A stretch of 22,009 bases of DNA, taken from positions 1 through 22,009 of IMG/VR virus record IMGVR_UViG_3300044846_001128. The stretch is one strand, 5' to 3'. Below the pieces are notes generated by a model. That model was not told the DNA's origin. It did no database searches and saw only the letters and a list, made by a program, of their open reading frames with translations. Position 1 is the stretch's first letter, and the number at the start of each line of letters is the position of its first letter. The translations under genes were made by a program, and so were the position numbers. The stretch is from a virus. Of the stretch, positions 5,008-13,342 are shown one piece after another.

Positions 5008-5700
5008 TTAGCTCAAATAATCTGTAACAAACTGAGTGGCGGCTGTTTGATATATAGTCATCATTTCAGCATCAGTTTCTCGATCAACACCTGCAAAAGT
5101 TTTAATTTGATTTACAGTAGTTGTAGGATCTGTCCAAAATTGTCTAAAAGGTATTTCAAGAACGTAGTCATAATCAGGTACAGTCTTTAACCACTCTTGT
5201 TCCATAATGATTACATTCTCTAAAACTTTTTCAAATACAATTTGTTGGGTGGCTGTTAGATCGCTCCATGCTGCATCAGGGTTTGGAAATATAGTAGGAT
5301 GAGTCTCAAGCACACCTTTTAAAAAGGTTTCCCAGCCCAGAATTTCTTTCCTTGCAATTGATCTCGTGAAATTTTTTGCTATTGCTGTTACATCGTTAAC
5401 TGTGTGTGTTAGCATTATGAATCGTGTACCAGAACGCTTTTCTTTTAATTGCTCAAATCTAGGCCACCAATACAATGTATGTACATAAGTTCCTGAACTT
5501 AAAAATTCAATGTTATCATACCAAAAATTTTCATCTACAGCCTGATAAAATTGTACGGGATTTGTGAATACATATCCTCTGTTAAAAAATACATCTCCAT
5601 TGCCGTTGTCGATTACACTCCGAACTACTCTGTCCAACAGATTTACTCCGGTTCCGGGACGTCCGTGTACAAAATAAATGTTAGCAGTAGAAGCACTCAT
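5008..5700 (-). CDS. Sulfotransferase-like P-loop protein
   Basis: The N-terminus (from MSASTANIYF) leads straight into FVHGRPGTGVNLLDRVVRSV (residues 10-29), a strand, phosphate-binding loop and helix of the kind seen in PAPS-dependent sulfotransferases and related P-loop enzymes. The C-terminal part, YDYVLEIPFRQFWTDPTTTV followed by NQIKTFAGV, resembles the conserved sulfotransferase segment where a Tyr/Asp-rich strand precedes 'D-P-x-x-x-x-x-I-x-x-F-x-G'. The length (230 residues) fits a small sulfotransferase. The longer reading from 5733 was rejected because ATG at 5698-5700 has AAGGA and a TATAAATA motif upstream. It is the last gene of the modification island. A generic P-loop kinase is the alternative. 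Confidence 0.5.
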   Translation of the reverse strand: MSASTANIYFVHGRPGTGVNLLDRVVRSVIDNGNGDVFFNRGYVFTNPVQFYQAVDENFWYDNIEFLSSGTYVHTLYWWPRFEQLKEKRSGTRFIMLTHTVNDVTAIAKNFTRSIARKEILGWETFLKGVLETHPTIFPNPDAAWSDLTATQQIVFEKVLENVIIMEQEWLKTVPDYDYVLEIPFRQFWTDPTTTVNQIKTFAGVDRETDAEMMTIYQTAATQFVTDYLS

Positions 5701-5702
5701 TT

Positions 5703-6260
5703 TTATTCCTTGTTTTCTATATTTATAGGACAAATCACAAGATGCACTCTGTCAGTTATTCCAGCGTTATAAACAAAATGCGGAAGACGAGTGTCTACTA
5801 GGTAAAAATGACTATCAGCAGGTACGTGTTGACAAAACGCTGTAGGTGCAGTAAAAGACCCCTTAGCTACGTAGGCAGCAGGATTAGTGTTGATTACTAG
5901 ATGGTACCTTACTGTTTCATCATCATGCAGACTAAGTCCTGTATTAGGAATTAGTCGCATAAACCTTACTCTGCCAGGAATAAAGTTTTGGCTTTCTGCA
6001 AACTTTTCTATAATTGATCTAGTATAACTAGGAACATCAGAATTAAACTCAGTAAAATCTTCTTCAAAAAAATAGCGTTCTTTGGTAATTCTGTTCATAC
6101 CGCCACCCATTGAGTCTTTCCATAAGTCTCTGTTAGTATTTTTTCTATGTGTTAATCCTATTTGATTTCCTGGTTCCCAGCTTGTTTTAGTTAAAATTTC
6201 ATCTAAATCTAGGTTAACTTGATCTAAATCAACGGTAAAATCTAATTTTTTTATGAACAT
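5703..6260 (-). CDS. 2OG-Fe(II) oxygenase, Asp/Asn beta-hydroxylase-like
   Basis: Predicted iron- and 2-oxoglutarate-dependent dioxygenase of 185 residues. The double-stranded beta-helix region reads VRFMRLIPNTGLSLHDDETV, then RYHLVINTNP, then HFYLVDTRLPHFVYNAG and DRVHLVI. Candidate iron ligands are H112, D114 and H161. R171 within D-R-V-H-L-V is the expected 2OG-binding arginine, as in the aspartyl/asparaginyl beta-hydroxylase family. The substrate is unknown; hydroxylation of a protein side chain or a glycan-linked group is possible. It sits between a methyltransferase-like and a sulfotransferase-like gene. It starts with no Shine-Dalgarno sequence, three bases past the upstream stop, suggesting reinitiation. 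Confidence 0.78.
   Translation of the reverse strand: MFIKKLDFTVDLDQVNLDLDEILTKTSWEPGNQIGLTHRKNTNRDLWKDSMGGGMNRITKERYFFEEDFTEFNSDVPSYTRSIIEKFAESQNFIPGRVRFMRLIPNTGLSLHDDETVRYHLVINTNPAAYVAKGSFTAPTAFCQHVPADSHFYLVDTRLPHFVYNAGITDRVHLVICPINIENKE
5720..5727 (-). promoter_or_regulatory. T4-late-type promoter motif TATAAATA
   Basis: Exact TATAAATA on the minus strand. Initiation six bases beyond would fall at 5714 and give a 14-base leader carrying AAGGA before the sulfotransferase-like ATG at 5700. It lies inside the 3' end of the upstream oxygenase gene, so it could add an internal late start to the long operon. Confidence 0.6.
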
Positions 6261-6263
6261 AAA

Positions 6264-6809
6264 TTATTTAGTGCCTATTATCATGTAGCGAGTAAAGCTC
6301 CAGTCGGGGTATGTAAAATCCATAGACCCTTTATAAACAATATTACTCAAAGGATATTGAGCAACAAAATTGCCTAGTGTTTCTGAATGTATTACATGAT
6401 CGTGATGCGGCATATTATTGCCCTGTAACACAACCCTAGTTCCTTTAGGTATACGATCAAACCATTCTTTATTTTCAAAGTGTTCTGTGCTGGTGTTAAT
6501 AATTAAATCGCCAAATTGTCCTTGATAATTATTACAGTCTTGTGTAAAGGCTTTAAATTTCCAATCTTGCCATACCCAGTGTTCGTTTATCATATCAGCA
6601 ACGGGCTGGCAAGAAGGATCAATATCTAAACTTCTAATCTTATCTACTTGAAATTTGCCTCTACTCAGCAACAGGAATGAAGTAATGCCATACCATCCTG
6701 CGTAGATATAGGTTAAATTGCTGGACCACTCTAGCTTTTCTAATTCTTCACAGAGCCAAATCTTGCTGCCTATTTGTCCACTACTAAATGCATCTTTGTC
6801 CACGTTCAT
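6264..6809 (-). CDS. Class I SAM-dependent methyltransferase-like protein
   Basis: The 181-residue product has a Rossmann-like layout. LTYIYAGWYGITSFLL (32-47) fits the SAM-binding strand-loop-helix with a degenerate Gly motif, IRSLDIDPSC (59-67) supplies the acidic residue at the end of strand 2, and FGDLIINTSTEHFENKEW matches the motif-IV strand and following acidic segment. FDRIPKGTRVVLQGNN continues the fold. The Gly motif has only two glycines, so binding should be checked. The substrate is unknown. It overlaps both neighbours as ATGA or near-ATGA, deep in the modification island, which argues for a role in the same pathway. Confidence 0.62.
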   Translation of the reverse strand: MNVDKDAFSSGQIGSKIWLCEELEKLEWSSNLTYIYAGWYGITSFLLLSRGKFQVDKIRSLDIDPSCQPVADMINEHWVWQDWKFKAFTQDCNNYQGQFGDLIINTSTEHFENKEWFDRIPKGTRVVLQGNNMPHHDHVIHSETLGNFVAQYPLSNIVYKGSMDFTYPDWSFTRYMIIGTK

Positions 6810-8161
6810 GATATAAATGTTCCTTTAGGCGTATGTCCTACTACTCGAGTATTTGTATGTAGTATGTTTAAAAATTTAGTAAGGTATTGGTAGGACTGTT
6901 CTAGCCCAATACTGGCTATCATATAGTCTGTGGCAAATATATTAGAAATATGTACTAATGACTTTTTAATATCTAACTTAGATATTAGGCTGTAGGGATT
7001 GTTATATAGATCTGTCTGTACAAAAGTTACATTGCTGGATCGAAACTCTGCAAGGTATTGTAAAAATTTAGCCTGTCCTCCATAGTAATCAACCGTTATT
7101 TGAAAACTACTTAAAAAATTATTGTCTATTTTATTTTTATCAATAATAGATGGATTGTCGTGCCCAAACCATATGAGATGTTTTTTATCAGAGAATGTTC
7201 GTATCAACTGTTCTATGTCAGTTTCTGTCGAGGTGTATATATGTTTAATCCAGTCTAGTGATCTAGTGTTGTAGTCATAGATAACTATCTCTCCGTTAGG
7301 TACTAACGCATTAGATTTAAATATGTCAAGATACTTAAATCCGCTGGCCGGTAGAGCAACAACTTCATACTGTTGATCGTTGTTTAGTATGTTCATATTC
7401 TCACTGTTAACTACCCATATCTGATCCGTGACTCCTGTTATCAATTCTTTTATCAGTCTTTGTTGATTAAAATTAGTAACTCGTGTAGGGTCTTTATCTA
7501 ATAGAGCAGAATAAAATTCTTCAGGCTGCGACTCTGGATAATAGTATGTGCGTTTATTTCTTATTGTTTGATTCCAATTAATAATTGTTAAGTCATTCTT
7601 AAATGCTTGATCGATAAAATTCCATCCTGGTTTTGCATGATATTGTAATTGTCTTTGTCCTGTGTCCTTAATCCATAACGGAGTATAGTCGTCGTGAAAG
7701 TTTTCTTTACTCCTTTCTAAAACTACTAACTCGTCAGTGCCTGAAGTCCACCTTCCAAACTTTGGACAGCCAATATTTTTCCAGTGTTTAACATTAACTA
7801 GGACAAACTGCTGATGCAGCTCATACCAATTTTCTTTCCAGTCTAATATGTGTGCGGCTGCTAGATAATTAGGATTGTCCAGTATTTCTTTTTGGATATC
7901 AAAAATAATACCGCTGTCGTAGATCCTTACACCGGAAGACATAAACAAAATATGGCTATAACCACTGTTTTCTTCTAGTCCTTGATCAATAGAATCGGCA
8001 CGTAAGATATCTAGTTCTACAGAAAATTCTTTTATACGATAAGCATAGAATAACGTGTAGTCCATCATCTTATCTAATAACGATTTATAATTGCATCCTT
8101 CGCTGGGATAGATACAGATTGCAAGATTAATCTTGTTATCAAATACTCCTGGAATATTCAT
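6806..8161 (-). CDS. 451-residue protein, possibly two-domain glycosyltransferase-like, unknown function
   Basis: Not assigned with confidence. The first ~200 residues look weakly like a nucleotide-sugar transferase fold: NLAICIYPSEG opening strand, SHILFMSSGVRIYD where a DxD-like segment might be, then YLAAAHILDWKENWYELHQQ and HWKNIGCPKFGRWTSGTDEL. No clear DxD is present. The C-terminal half has alternating strands and helices (EVVALPASGFKYLDIFKSN, GEIVIYDYNTRSLDWIK, SLVHISNIFATDYMIASIG) reminiscent of a methyltransferase or Rossmann fold. Both readings are structural guesses. It overlaps its neighbours by ATGA. It is the longest protein of the window, and a good candidate for a new family. 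Confidence 0.6.
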   Translation of the reverse strand: MNIPGVFDNKINLAICIYPSEGCNYKSLLDKMMDYTLFYAYRIKEFSVELDILRADSIDQGLEENSGYSHILFMSSGVRIYDSGIIFDIQKEILDNPNYLAAAHILDWKENWYELHQQFVLVNVKHWKNIGCPKFGRWTSGTDELVVLERSKENFHDDYTPLWIKDTGQRQLQYHAKPGWNFIDQAFKNDLTIINWNQTIRNKRTYYYPESQPEEFYSALLDKDPTRVTNFNQQRLIKELITGVTDQIWVVNSENMNILNNDQQYEVVALPASGFKYLDIFKSNALVPNGEIVIYDYNTRSLDWIKHIYTSTETDIEQLIRTFSDKKHLIWFGHDNPSIIDKNKIDNNFLSSFQITVDYYGGQAKFLQYLAEFRSSNVTFVQTDLYNNPYSLISKLDIKKSLVHISNIFATDYMIASIGLEQSYQYLTKFLNILHTNTRVVGHTPKGTFIS

Positions 8162-8814
8162 AGCTTACCTACTGACGATTCTATTAATTTTTCAATTGAT
8201 CTATTTGTGCGGCCATGTATAATAATATGATAACGATCTTGATTAGACTCATTTACCACACAGTGTTTAATGCCTACATCTATTATAAATCCTCTCCCAG
8301 GTTTGAAAGGCACTTCTCCGTATTTCTCAAACACAAATTTACAGCCTTCCGGATGTGTTAGTGCAATATTCAAAGGTCCAAAGAATCTTCCGTCGCCGTC
8401 AGTGTGTGGCATAATATATCCTCCAGCGGCCAGTTTCATTATTCTTACTCTTGAAAAACTGTCATAGGGTAGCGAATTGATCAACGATTGGATATAAGGT
8501 GCGTACTCACAGACTTCAGTCCAACGATAATTAGGTTCTTCAGTGTATCCATAACGTTCATAATTCTCAGTCTTATCATAATCTAACCCGTGCAGGGTTA
8601 AGGCAGACCATCCTTCGTGTCCGTAGCTGTGTATTTTATCTTTGTCTCTGTGCGGAACAAAAAAGAATTGTAGTTTATCTAGTTCTTCCCGCACTCGTTC
8701 TTGATCTATGTCTAAGAATACAGGTGCCCATGGCCAGTTAGGATCTTCAGCATCTTTTGGGCGCCAATTCGCATTATTAGTTTCTAGAAATTCTGTTATA
8801 GTTTTGTTAAACAT
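8158..8814 (-). CDS. 2OG-Fe(II) oxygenase, Asp/Asn beta-hydroxylase-like (second copy)
   Basis: Second dioxygenase of the island, 218 residues. The core is RIMKLAAGGYIMPHTDGDGR, then GPLNIALTHPEGCKFVFE, GRGFIIDVGIKHCVVNESNQ and DRYHIIIHG. Candidate iron ligands are H137, D139 and H184, with R194 as 2OG partner. The motif layout is the same as in the oxygenase at 5703-6260, but the two differ greatly outside the core and in their N-terminal parts (here Trp/Pro-rich), so they likely act on different substrates. The substrate is not predictable; the neighbours suggest a target shared with the radical SAM and glycosyltransferase genes. It overlaps the upstream gene by eight bases. Confidence 0.82.
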   Translation of the reverse strand: MFNKTITEFLETNNANWRPKDAEDPNWPWAPVFLDIDQERVREELDKLQFFFVPHRDKDKIHSYGHEGWSALTLHGLDYDKTENYERYGYTEEPNYRWTEVCEYAPYIQSLINSLPYDSFSRVRIMKLAAGGYIMPHTDGDGRFFGPLNIALTHPEGCKFVFEKYGEVPFKPGRGFIIDVGIKHCVVNESNQDRYHIIIHGRTNRSIEKLIESSVGKL

Positions 8815-9766
8815 TAGTTAATTCAATCTTTTCTACTGATCTAAAGGTAGACAAAACTTGTCTGTTCCACTTTAATTTACACTTGTGATTAGAAATTAAC
8901 CAATGATCTTGATTAGGATCAAAGTCTAAAAACTGCTGATCTATTATTAAACTGCCTAATAAAAAACGTCCTAGTGTTAGTTTATTAAGATCGTTAAATG
9001 GTATTTTGTTTTTTATCTCGTCAGGTAAATTTTTTATCTTGTTGTAGAAACTTTGTAGTTGTTCAGTTATATGCACTTCTGGACCAAAATTCATCCATGC
9101 TTCTGCGGCAAATCTTTGTTGTGCTTTTACCTGCTCTCGTTCAATAACTTCAAAGTCCCCATCCTTCAGTACATTCATCCAATCTTTACCTAGAGTATTA
9201 TAGCCCAGATAAAGGTTACCCCATTTAAAGTCTGATTCTAAAAATAACTTATCTTCTTCGTGTATCTGTCCGTGTAGTCCTAGCGGATGTAGATCATACA
9301 ATATACCAGCAGGATTTCCTAGACTACCGTTATCGTTAAGAGCGTCCTCGCACATATGAATGTACTCGTTTAGAGCAAAGAATAAGTTAATTAATTGCTG
9401 CCCAGGACCTGTAGCTTGATAGATAAGACTTTTGCCTGCGAAAGGCCTATCAAGGTATTGTTCAAACTTTTCAAATTCTTCGTGCAGATAATTTAATTTG
9501 TCTGTGTCAAATATGTCATACACAGGCAATTTAATGTGATATAACTTATTGATTGCTAACACTGTCTGTTGTAGAGATTGGAATATTTCTGGAACATCTG
9601 CTTTGGTGCGATTATTAAAAACAGAATGAATCTTACACTGAGGATTGACTAGATTCTTCTCAGTAAGTGTAATCCATTTGTCTGTAAGAAAAGTATCAAA
9701 TAATCTGTATTTGAGTATATGAATTTTTTGATCTTTGTCTTTAATATGGACTACAAGTTTAGACAT
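8807..9766 (-). CDS. 319-residue protein of unknown function in the radical SAM cluster
   Basis: Unrecognised. It starts MSKLVVHIKDKDQKIHILKY; the frame is open upstream to 9853, but ATG at 9764-9766 overlaps the radical SAM stop by eight bases, the usual spacing in this operon. The middle, QATGPGQQLINLFFALNEYI, is followed by a His-rich segment, YDLHPLGLHGQIHEEDKLFL, and WGNLYLGYNTLGKDWMNVL. The His/Glu cluster (H-P-L-G-L-H-G-Q-I-H-E-E) could bind a metal. No membrane segment. Its fixed place directly after three radical SAM genes and before an oxygenase suggests a partner or substrate-handling role, which is inference. Confidence 0.68.
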   Translation of the reverse strand: MSKLVVHIKDKDQKIHILKYRLFDTFLTDKWITLTEKNLVNPQCKIHSVFNNRTKADVPEIFQSLQQTVLAINKLYHIKLPVYDIFDTDKLNYLHEEFEKFEQYLDRPFAGKSLIYQATGPGQQLINLFFALNEYIHMCEDALNDNGSLGNPAGILYDLHPLGLHGQIHEEDKLFLESDFKWGNLYLGYNTLGKDWMNVLKDGDFEVIEREQVKAQQRFAAEAWMNFGPEVHITEQLQSFYNKIKNLPDEIKNKIPFNDLNKLTLGRFLLGSLIIDQQFLDFDPNQDHWLISNHKCKLKWNRQVLSTFRSVEKIELTNV

Positions 9767-10790
9767 TCTTAATCCAGTTAATTTCTTCTTCAGAATATTT
9801 GTAAAGATAATATGAATGGTTGACTGCTTGATGTACACTGTCAACTGATACAATAATATTATTAAATTTTTCTTTACATATTTTGTAAAATTCTTGTGCT
9901 GTTTCTAAATTGCCAGGGTCACACATTATTCTAACACTGACCCAATTAGGGTCTCCAATACCGGGAGCACTAAGATTCTTTCTTCTAACATCAGTTGCTG
10001 CCTGTATACTTTTAATAAACTTATCTGTTCCGTATTGTTTAACATAATTCAAATGAATACTAAAACAGATATCGCTATATTCTGCAAGTTCTCTATAGTA
10101 GTTTTCATTGTGACTTCCATTAGTTGTAGTCATTACTAGGTGTCCGTCTTTCTTAAGACGTTTAACAAACGGAAGATAGTCTTTATAGACAGTTGGTTCT
10201 CCGCCAGTAAAACTAAACTTAGTTTTCTCTCCGTTGATCCAAGGTAAAAGATTATTGTAAGCAGTTTCTAATTGAACATAGGTTTTATGTTCTTCAAAGT
10301 TATTATGTACATTAGAAGGGCAATACCAACAATCAAAGTTGCAGCGTCTACCTATGTCCCATGATACAAATTTGAAAAGATTATTGGTATTTGAATACAC
10401 TACTACTGGATCAACTTTGGAGTGTTTAATATTTAATTTTTTATTGTTAACAACCGAATTAGGAAAATGTTCTTCAATTAGCTCTATAGTTTTTGCTTTA
10501 GGTACTGCCATGTCTGCACCACATGAGCACAAATTGCGGGGGCATTGAATCCAATTCTTTTCTAAAGGAAATTGGTCAGTGTATATATTACCTAGTCGTC
10601 CTCCTACCTTGCAAACTCCTTTAAATATGTCTCCATCAAAGAAAATATATAGATATCTAATACCTATACCACAATACCAATCTTTCCATTTGTTTAGTTC
10701 TGAGGAATGAACAAATTCAACGCTGTGAGTTGAATAGTTTAGATCGTTGTCAACGAAAAAGAGATTGTCATTATCCAGAGGTTCTAACAT
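9759..10790 (-). CDS. Radical SAM protein with N-terminal SPASM-like Cys cluster
   Basis: Radical SAM enzyme: C150-x3-C154-x2-C157 (RRCNFDCWYC) binds the [4Fe-4S] cluster, TGGEP (195-199) is the SAM motif, and VMTTTNG plus ICFSIHLNY continue the partial TIM barrel. Residues 40-95 hold further cysteines (C40, C60, C83, C88, C90; CPRNLCSCGAD) that look like an auxiliary SPASM/twitch cluster placed before, rather than after, the barrel. Such auxiliary clusters are typical of enzymes that modify peptides or sugars. It shares little with the next two radical SAM proteins outside the motifs. It starts 20 bases inside the upstream gene. The reaction is unknown; peptide or nucleotide-sugar modification are the main options. 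Confidence 0.88.
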   Translation of the reverse strand: MLEPLDNDNLFFVDNDLNYSTHSVEFVHSSELNKWKDWYCGIGIRYLYIFFDGDIFKGVCKVGGRLGNIYTDQFPLEKNWIQCPRNLCSCGADMAVPKAKTIELIEEHFPNSVVNNKKLNIKHSKVDPVVVYSNTNNLFKFVSWDIGRRCNFDCWYCPSNVHNNFEEHKTYVQLETAYNNLLPWINGEKTKFSFTGGEPTVYKDYLPFVKRLKKDGHLVMTTTNGSHNENYYRELAEYSDICFSIHLNYVKQYGTDKFIKSIQAATDVRRKNLSAPGIGDPNWVSVRIMCDPGNLETAQEFYKICKEKFNNIIVSVDSVHQAVNHSYYLYKYSEEEINWIKNV

Positions 10791-12030
10791 TTATAATATC
10801 TTTAAAGAACGAATTATCTGTGCCGCGTAATTGATCTAGTTTATCAATATATTCAATTGTTTGATCAAATATATTGCTCCAATCTTCACTGTTCATAAAA
10901 TCAATAATTTTTAACATGCGTTGAATACTAGGATTATCTGTATTATCTCTTGCAAATTTATAAAGTTTTTCTGATACTTTATTTTTAATTTCTTTAGGTA
11001 ATGCTTTAACGCAGAGATATTTTGGATAGTGAAGGATACCAGGATGAAATGTCCCATCTAAATTAACTCGACTAATTTTTTTAAAGTTCTGTACTGCTAA
11101 CCAATTAACTAGTTCTGGTAAGAAGAATATGTTTAATATCTGTACTGTACAAAGAATTTTTACTTCTATCATGGAAGGAGTATTATCGTATAGTTCTAGA
11201 TTTTTTCTTATAGTTTCCCAATCTGAAGGATAGCGTATATAGTCGTTTACTTCTTTGGCACCATCAATGCTAATCATAATATCAACAAATTTAAATTTAG
11301 TCCACAGTTCAACAACTTCTTTATCATAGATACTGCCGTTGGTATGATAACGAAGTTCGATATGTGTTGATTCACCCGTTGCAACTAATTTTTCTAATAT
11401 CTCTTTGTGTTCTTTAATATACAAAGGTTCACCACCACCAAATATTATATGACGGATATCTTTAGCAGACTCATAAAAATCTTTTAGAAATGTTTCATTC
11501 TTATACCATTCAAAGTTATTGGTTGAATAGTTTTCAATTTTGTGTTTCCAATCCCATTTAGCGTCTGTTTTCAATTCTTCTTTTAAAATAGTAGCATGTT
11601 TGACCCATTTACTACTATCAATTGGCCTGCACATAACACACTGTAGATTGCAAGTGTTACCTAATCTTAAATCTAAAGTGATCCATTTACTTGCTAGACT
11701 GCCGTCACTTTTAGTTTCATTTATTAAATCAGTTATATAATCATCGCCAAGTTTATTTTTCCAAATATGATTTTCAATCTGTCTATGGCTATACATTCCT
11801 ATTTCTTCTAACTTATAACAGGCGCCGCACTCTTTTACCTTTGCTCCGACCATCATTAATCTTCTAGCCTGTCGAAAATGACTGCTGTTCCATATTTCTT
11901 CCGGGCTCATTGTGTTAAAATTAAGTTCTTTTCGAGAATTTGCTACACAGCAAAGCAAGGCAGAACCGTCAGTGTATGATGCCATATGAGTCCACGGCAA
12001 TATGCAAAATGTTTTTGTTCTTTCAGTCAT
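10771..12030 (-). CDS. Radical SAM protein with N-terminal twitch domain
   Basis: Resembles the twitch-domain-containing radical SAM family. The N-terminal domain has F-C9-I-L-P-W, C27/C28, IWNSSHFRQARRLM and C68-G-A-C71, the pattern for an auxiliary Fe-S cluster. The radical SAM motif is C127-x3-C131-x2-C134 (NTCNLQCVMC), with GGGEP (198-202) for SAM, LRYHTNGS and IMISIDGA. The 419 residues end in a ~100-residue helical tail. It therefore needs about two clusters per molecule. It overlaps the neighbouring paralogue by eight bases. The substrate is unknown; the cluster context (glycosyltransferases, oxygenases) suggests sugar or peptide modification. Composition is markedly AT-rich. Confidence 0.9.
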   Translation of the reverse strand: MTERTKTFCILPWTHMASYTDGSALLCCVANSRKELNFNTMSPEEIWNSSHFRQARRLMMVGAKVKECGACYKLEEIGMYSHRQIENHIWKNKLGDDYITDLINETKSDGSLASKWITLDLRLGNTCNLQCVMCRPIDSSKWVKHATILKEELKTDAKWDWKHKIENYSTNNFEWYKNETFLKDFYESAKDIRHIIFGGGEPLYIKEHKEILEKLVATGESTHIELRYHTNGSIYDKEVVELWTKFKFVDIMISIDGAKEVNDYIRYPSDWETIRKNLELYDNTPSMIEVKILCTVQILNIFFLPELVNWLAVQNFKKISRVNLDGTFHPGILHYPKYLCVKALPKEIKNKVSEKLYKFARDNTDNPSIQRMLKIIDFMNSEDWSNIFDQTIEYIDKLDQLRGTDNSFFKDIINVRTSG

Positions 12031-13342
12031 TTAATAATTTTGCTAACTTAGGATTTACTAATTCTAGATTTTGATTTCTTTCTTTATCTAATATTTTAGT
12101 ATAAGATCGTAGACGATCAATTTGCTCTTTCCAATCTTTTGATCTTCCGTTGTTAGTCAGTAGTCCGATTATCCCATCAATACTATTGACGGTTAGTTCG
12201 GGAGATCGTTTGTTTATTTTAGTATTTTTGTATTCAATCAACAAATCGGCGGCTTGTTTCATCATATCTTCAGGTAGAATATCTACTTTTAAAAATTCAG
12301 GATGTATGTTAATTAAAAAATCAACAAAGATATGTTTTTTATATTTTTGTTGTATATCGTCTACCCAATTAAGTATATTAACTAAATCAAATACATTGTA
12401 AGTCTGTACTGTAGGAGTAATACCAAGATGCACGTTTGACATCTGTGCCAGTTTCTCAATGTTTGCACTAATTTGCAGCCATTTACTAGGAGCACGAATA
12501 TAATCATTCATTTCTCCTATGCCGTCAATACTGGCATTTATGTAGACATTGTCAAATTGTTGAATTAGAGCAGTGAATTTTTTGTTAACATTGGTGCAAT
12601 TTGTATTAAAGAATAACACAATATCTTTTCTACCTTGTTTGATACATTCTTCCATGAACTTAAAGTTGTTTTCAATTAAAGTAGGTTCTCCGCCTGTCAT
12701 ATAGACTTTGTGTAGTTTGGGAATTAATTCAATGATCTGATCCCATAAAATATCATCTTCAAAAAATTGTTGTACATCTAGAAATTGTTTATTGAAATGA
12801 CCAAAAGATTTTTCCCATACTAATTTGTATTCTTTGTCTCGGGTTTCTAAATCAAGATGTTCTTTAGCGATTTGACTACTATTCCACGGACTGCACATTC
12901 TACATTTTAAGTTGCATAGATTACCTAATCTTAAGTCAAGGTAAGCAATACTATAATCAAGCTCGCCGTTCTTAAGTATTGCCTTATCCATTAATTTATA
13001 AAGATGGTCTTTACCTAGTTTGCCTGCCCATTCATCATTGGATTGTTGCCTGTTGCTTTTTCTTCCGCTGTCTTCTTGTAAGTAACAGACTTCACAACCA
13101 GAAACTTTATTGCCAGAGATCATGTCAATTCTAATTTGTTTTAATCTGCTGCTATTCCACAAGAGTTTAAAGTCGTCTCGTACTGTGGCTATCGACCCGT
13201 CTTCGTTATGCAGAACATTAGTGCCTTTCTTCATCATACAACAAGGTTTTACAGTTGCATCCGGATTGACCATTAAGCCAACAAAAGGTATGGCACAAAA
13301 TGTTGGCATTATTTCTGTAATTGCCTGATCAAATGTTTGCAT
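12023..13342 (-). CDS. Radical SAM protein with N-terminal twitch domain (paralogue)
   Basis: Same architecture as the enzyme at 10771-12030: twitch cysteines F-C16-A-I-P-F, C34/C35, LLWNSSRLKQIRIDM, C83-x2-C86; radical SAM cysteines C143-x3-C147-x2-C150 (NLCNLKCRMC); TGGEP (216-220); LFFNTNCT and INASIDGIG; then a helical tail of about 130 residues. The 439-residue start at 13340-13342 has GGAG ten bases upstream, one of few clear ribosome binding sites in the island. Tandem paralogues suggest two successive or two substrate-specific steps. AT-rich like its neighbour (lines around 12061 are about one-quarter G+C). Confidence 0.9.
   Translation of the reverse strand: MQTFDQAITEIMPTFCAIPFVGLMVNPDATVKPCCMMKKGTNVLHNEDGSIATVRDDFKLLWNSSRLKQIRIDMISGNKVSGCEVCYLQEDSGRKSNRQQSNDEWAGKLGKDHLYKLMDKAILKNGELDYSIAYLDLRLGNLCNLKCRMCSPWNSSQIAKEHLDLETRDKEYKLVWEKSFGHFNKQFLDVQQFFEDDILWDQIIELIPKLHKVYMTGGEPTLIENNFKFMEECIKQGRKDIVLFFNTNCTNVNKKFTALIQQFDNVYINASIDGIGEMNDYIRAPSKWLQISANIEKLAQMSNVHLGITPTVQTYNVFDLVNILNWVDDIQQKYKKHIFVDFLINIHPEFLKVDILPEDMMKQAADLLIEYKNTKINKRSPELTVNSIDGIIGLLTNNGRSKDWKEQIDRLRSYTKILDKERNQNLELVNPKLAKLLND

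Noticed and set aside
6257-6270. TAAATA just before the oxygenase start at 6260 as a late promoter
   Set aside because: The core sits one base too close for the pattern seen elsewhere and is made by the upstream stop codon, so chance is likely.
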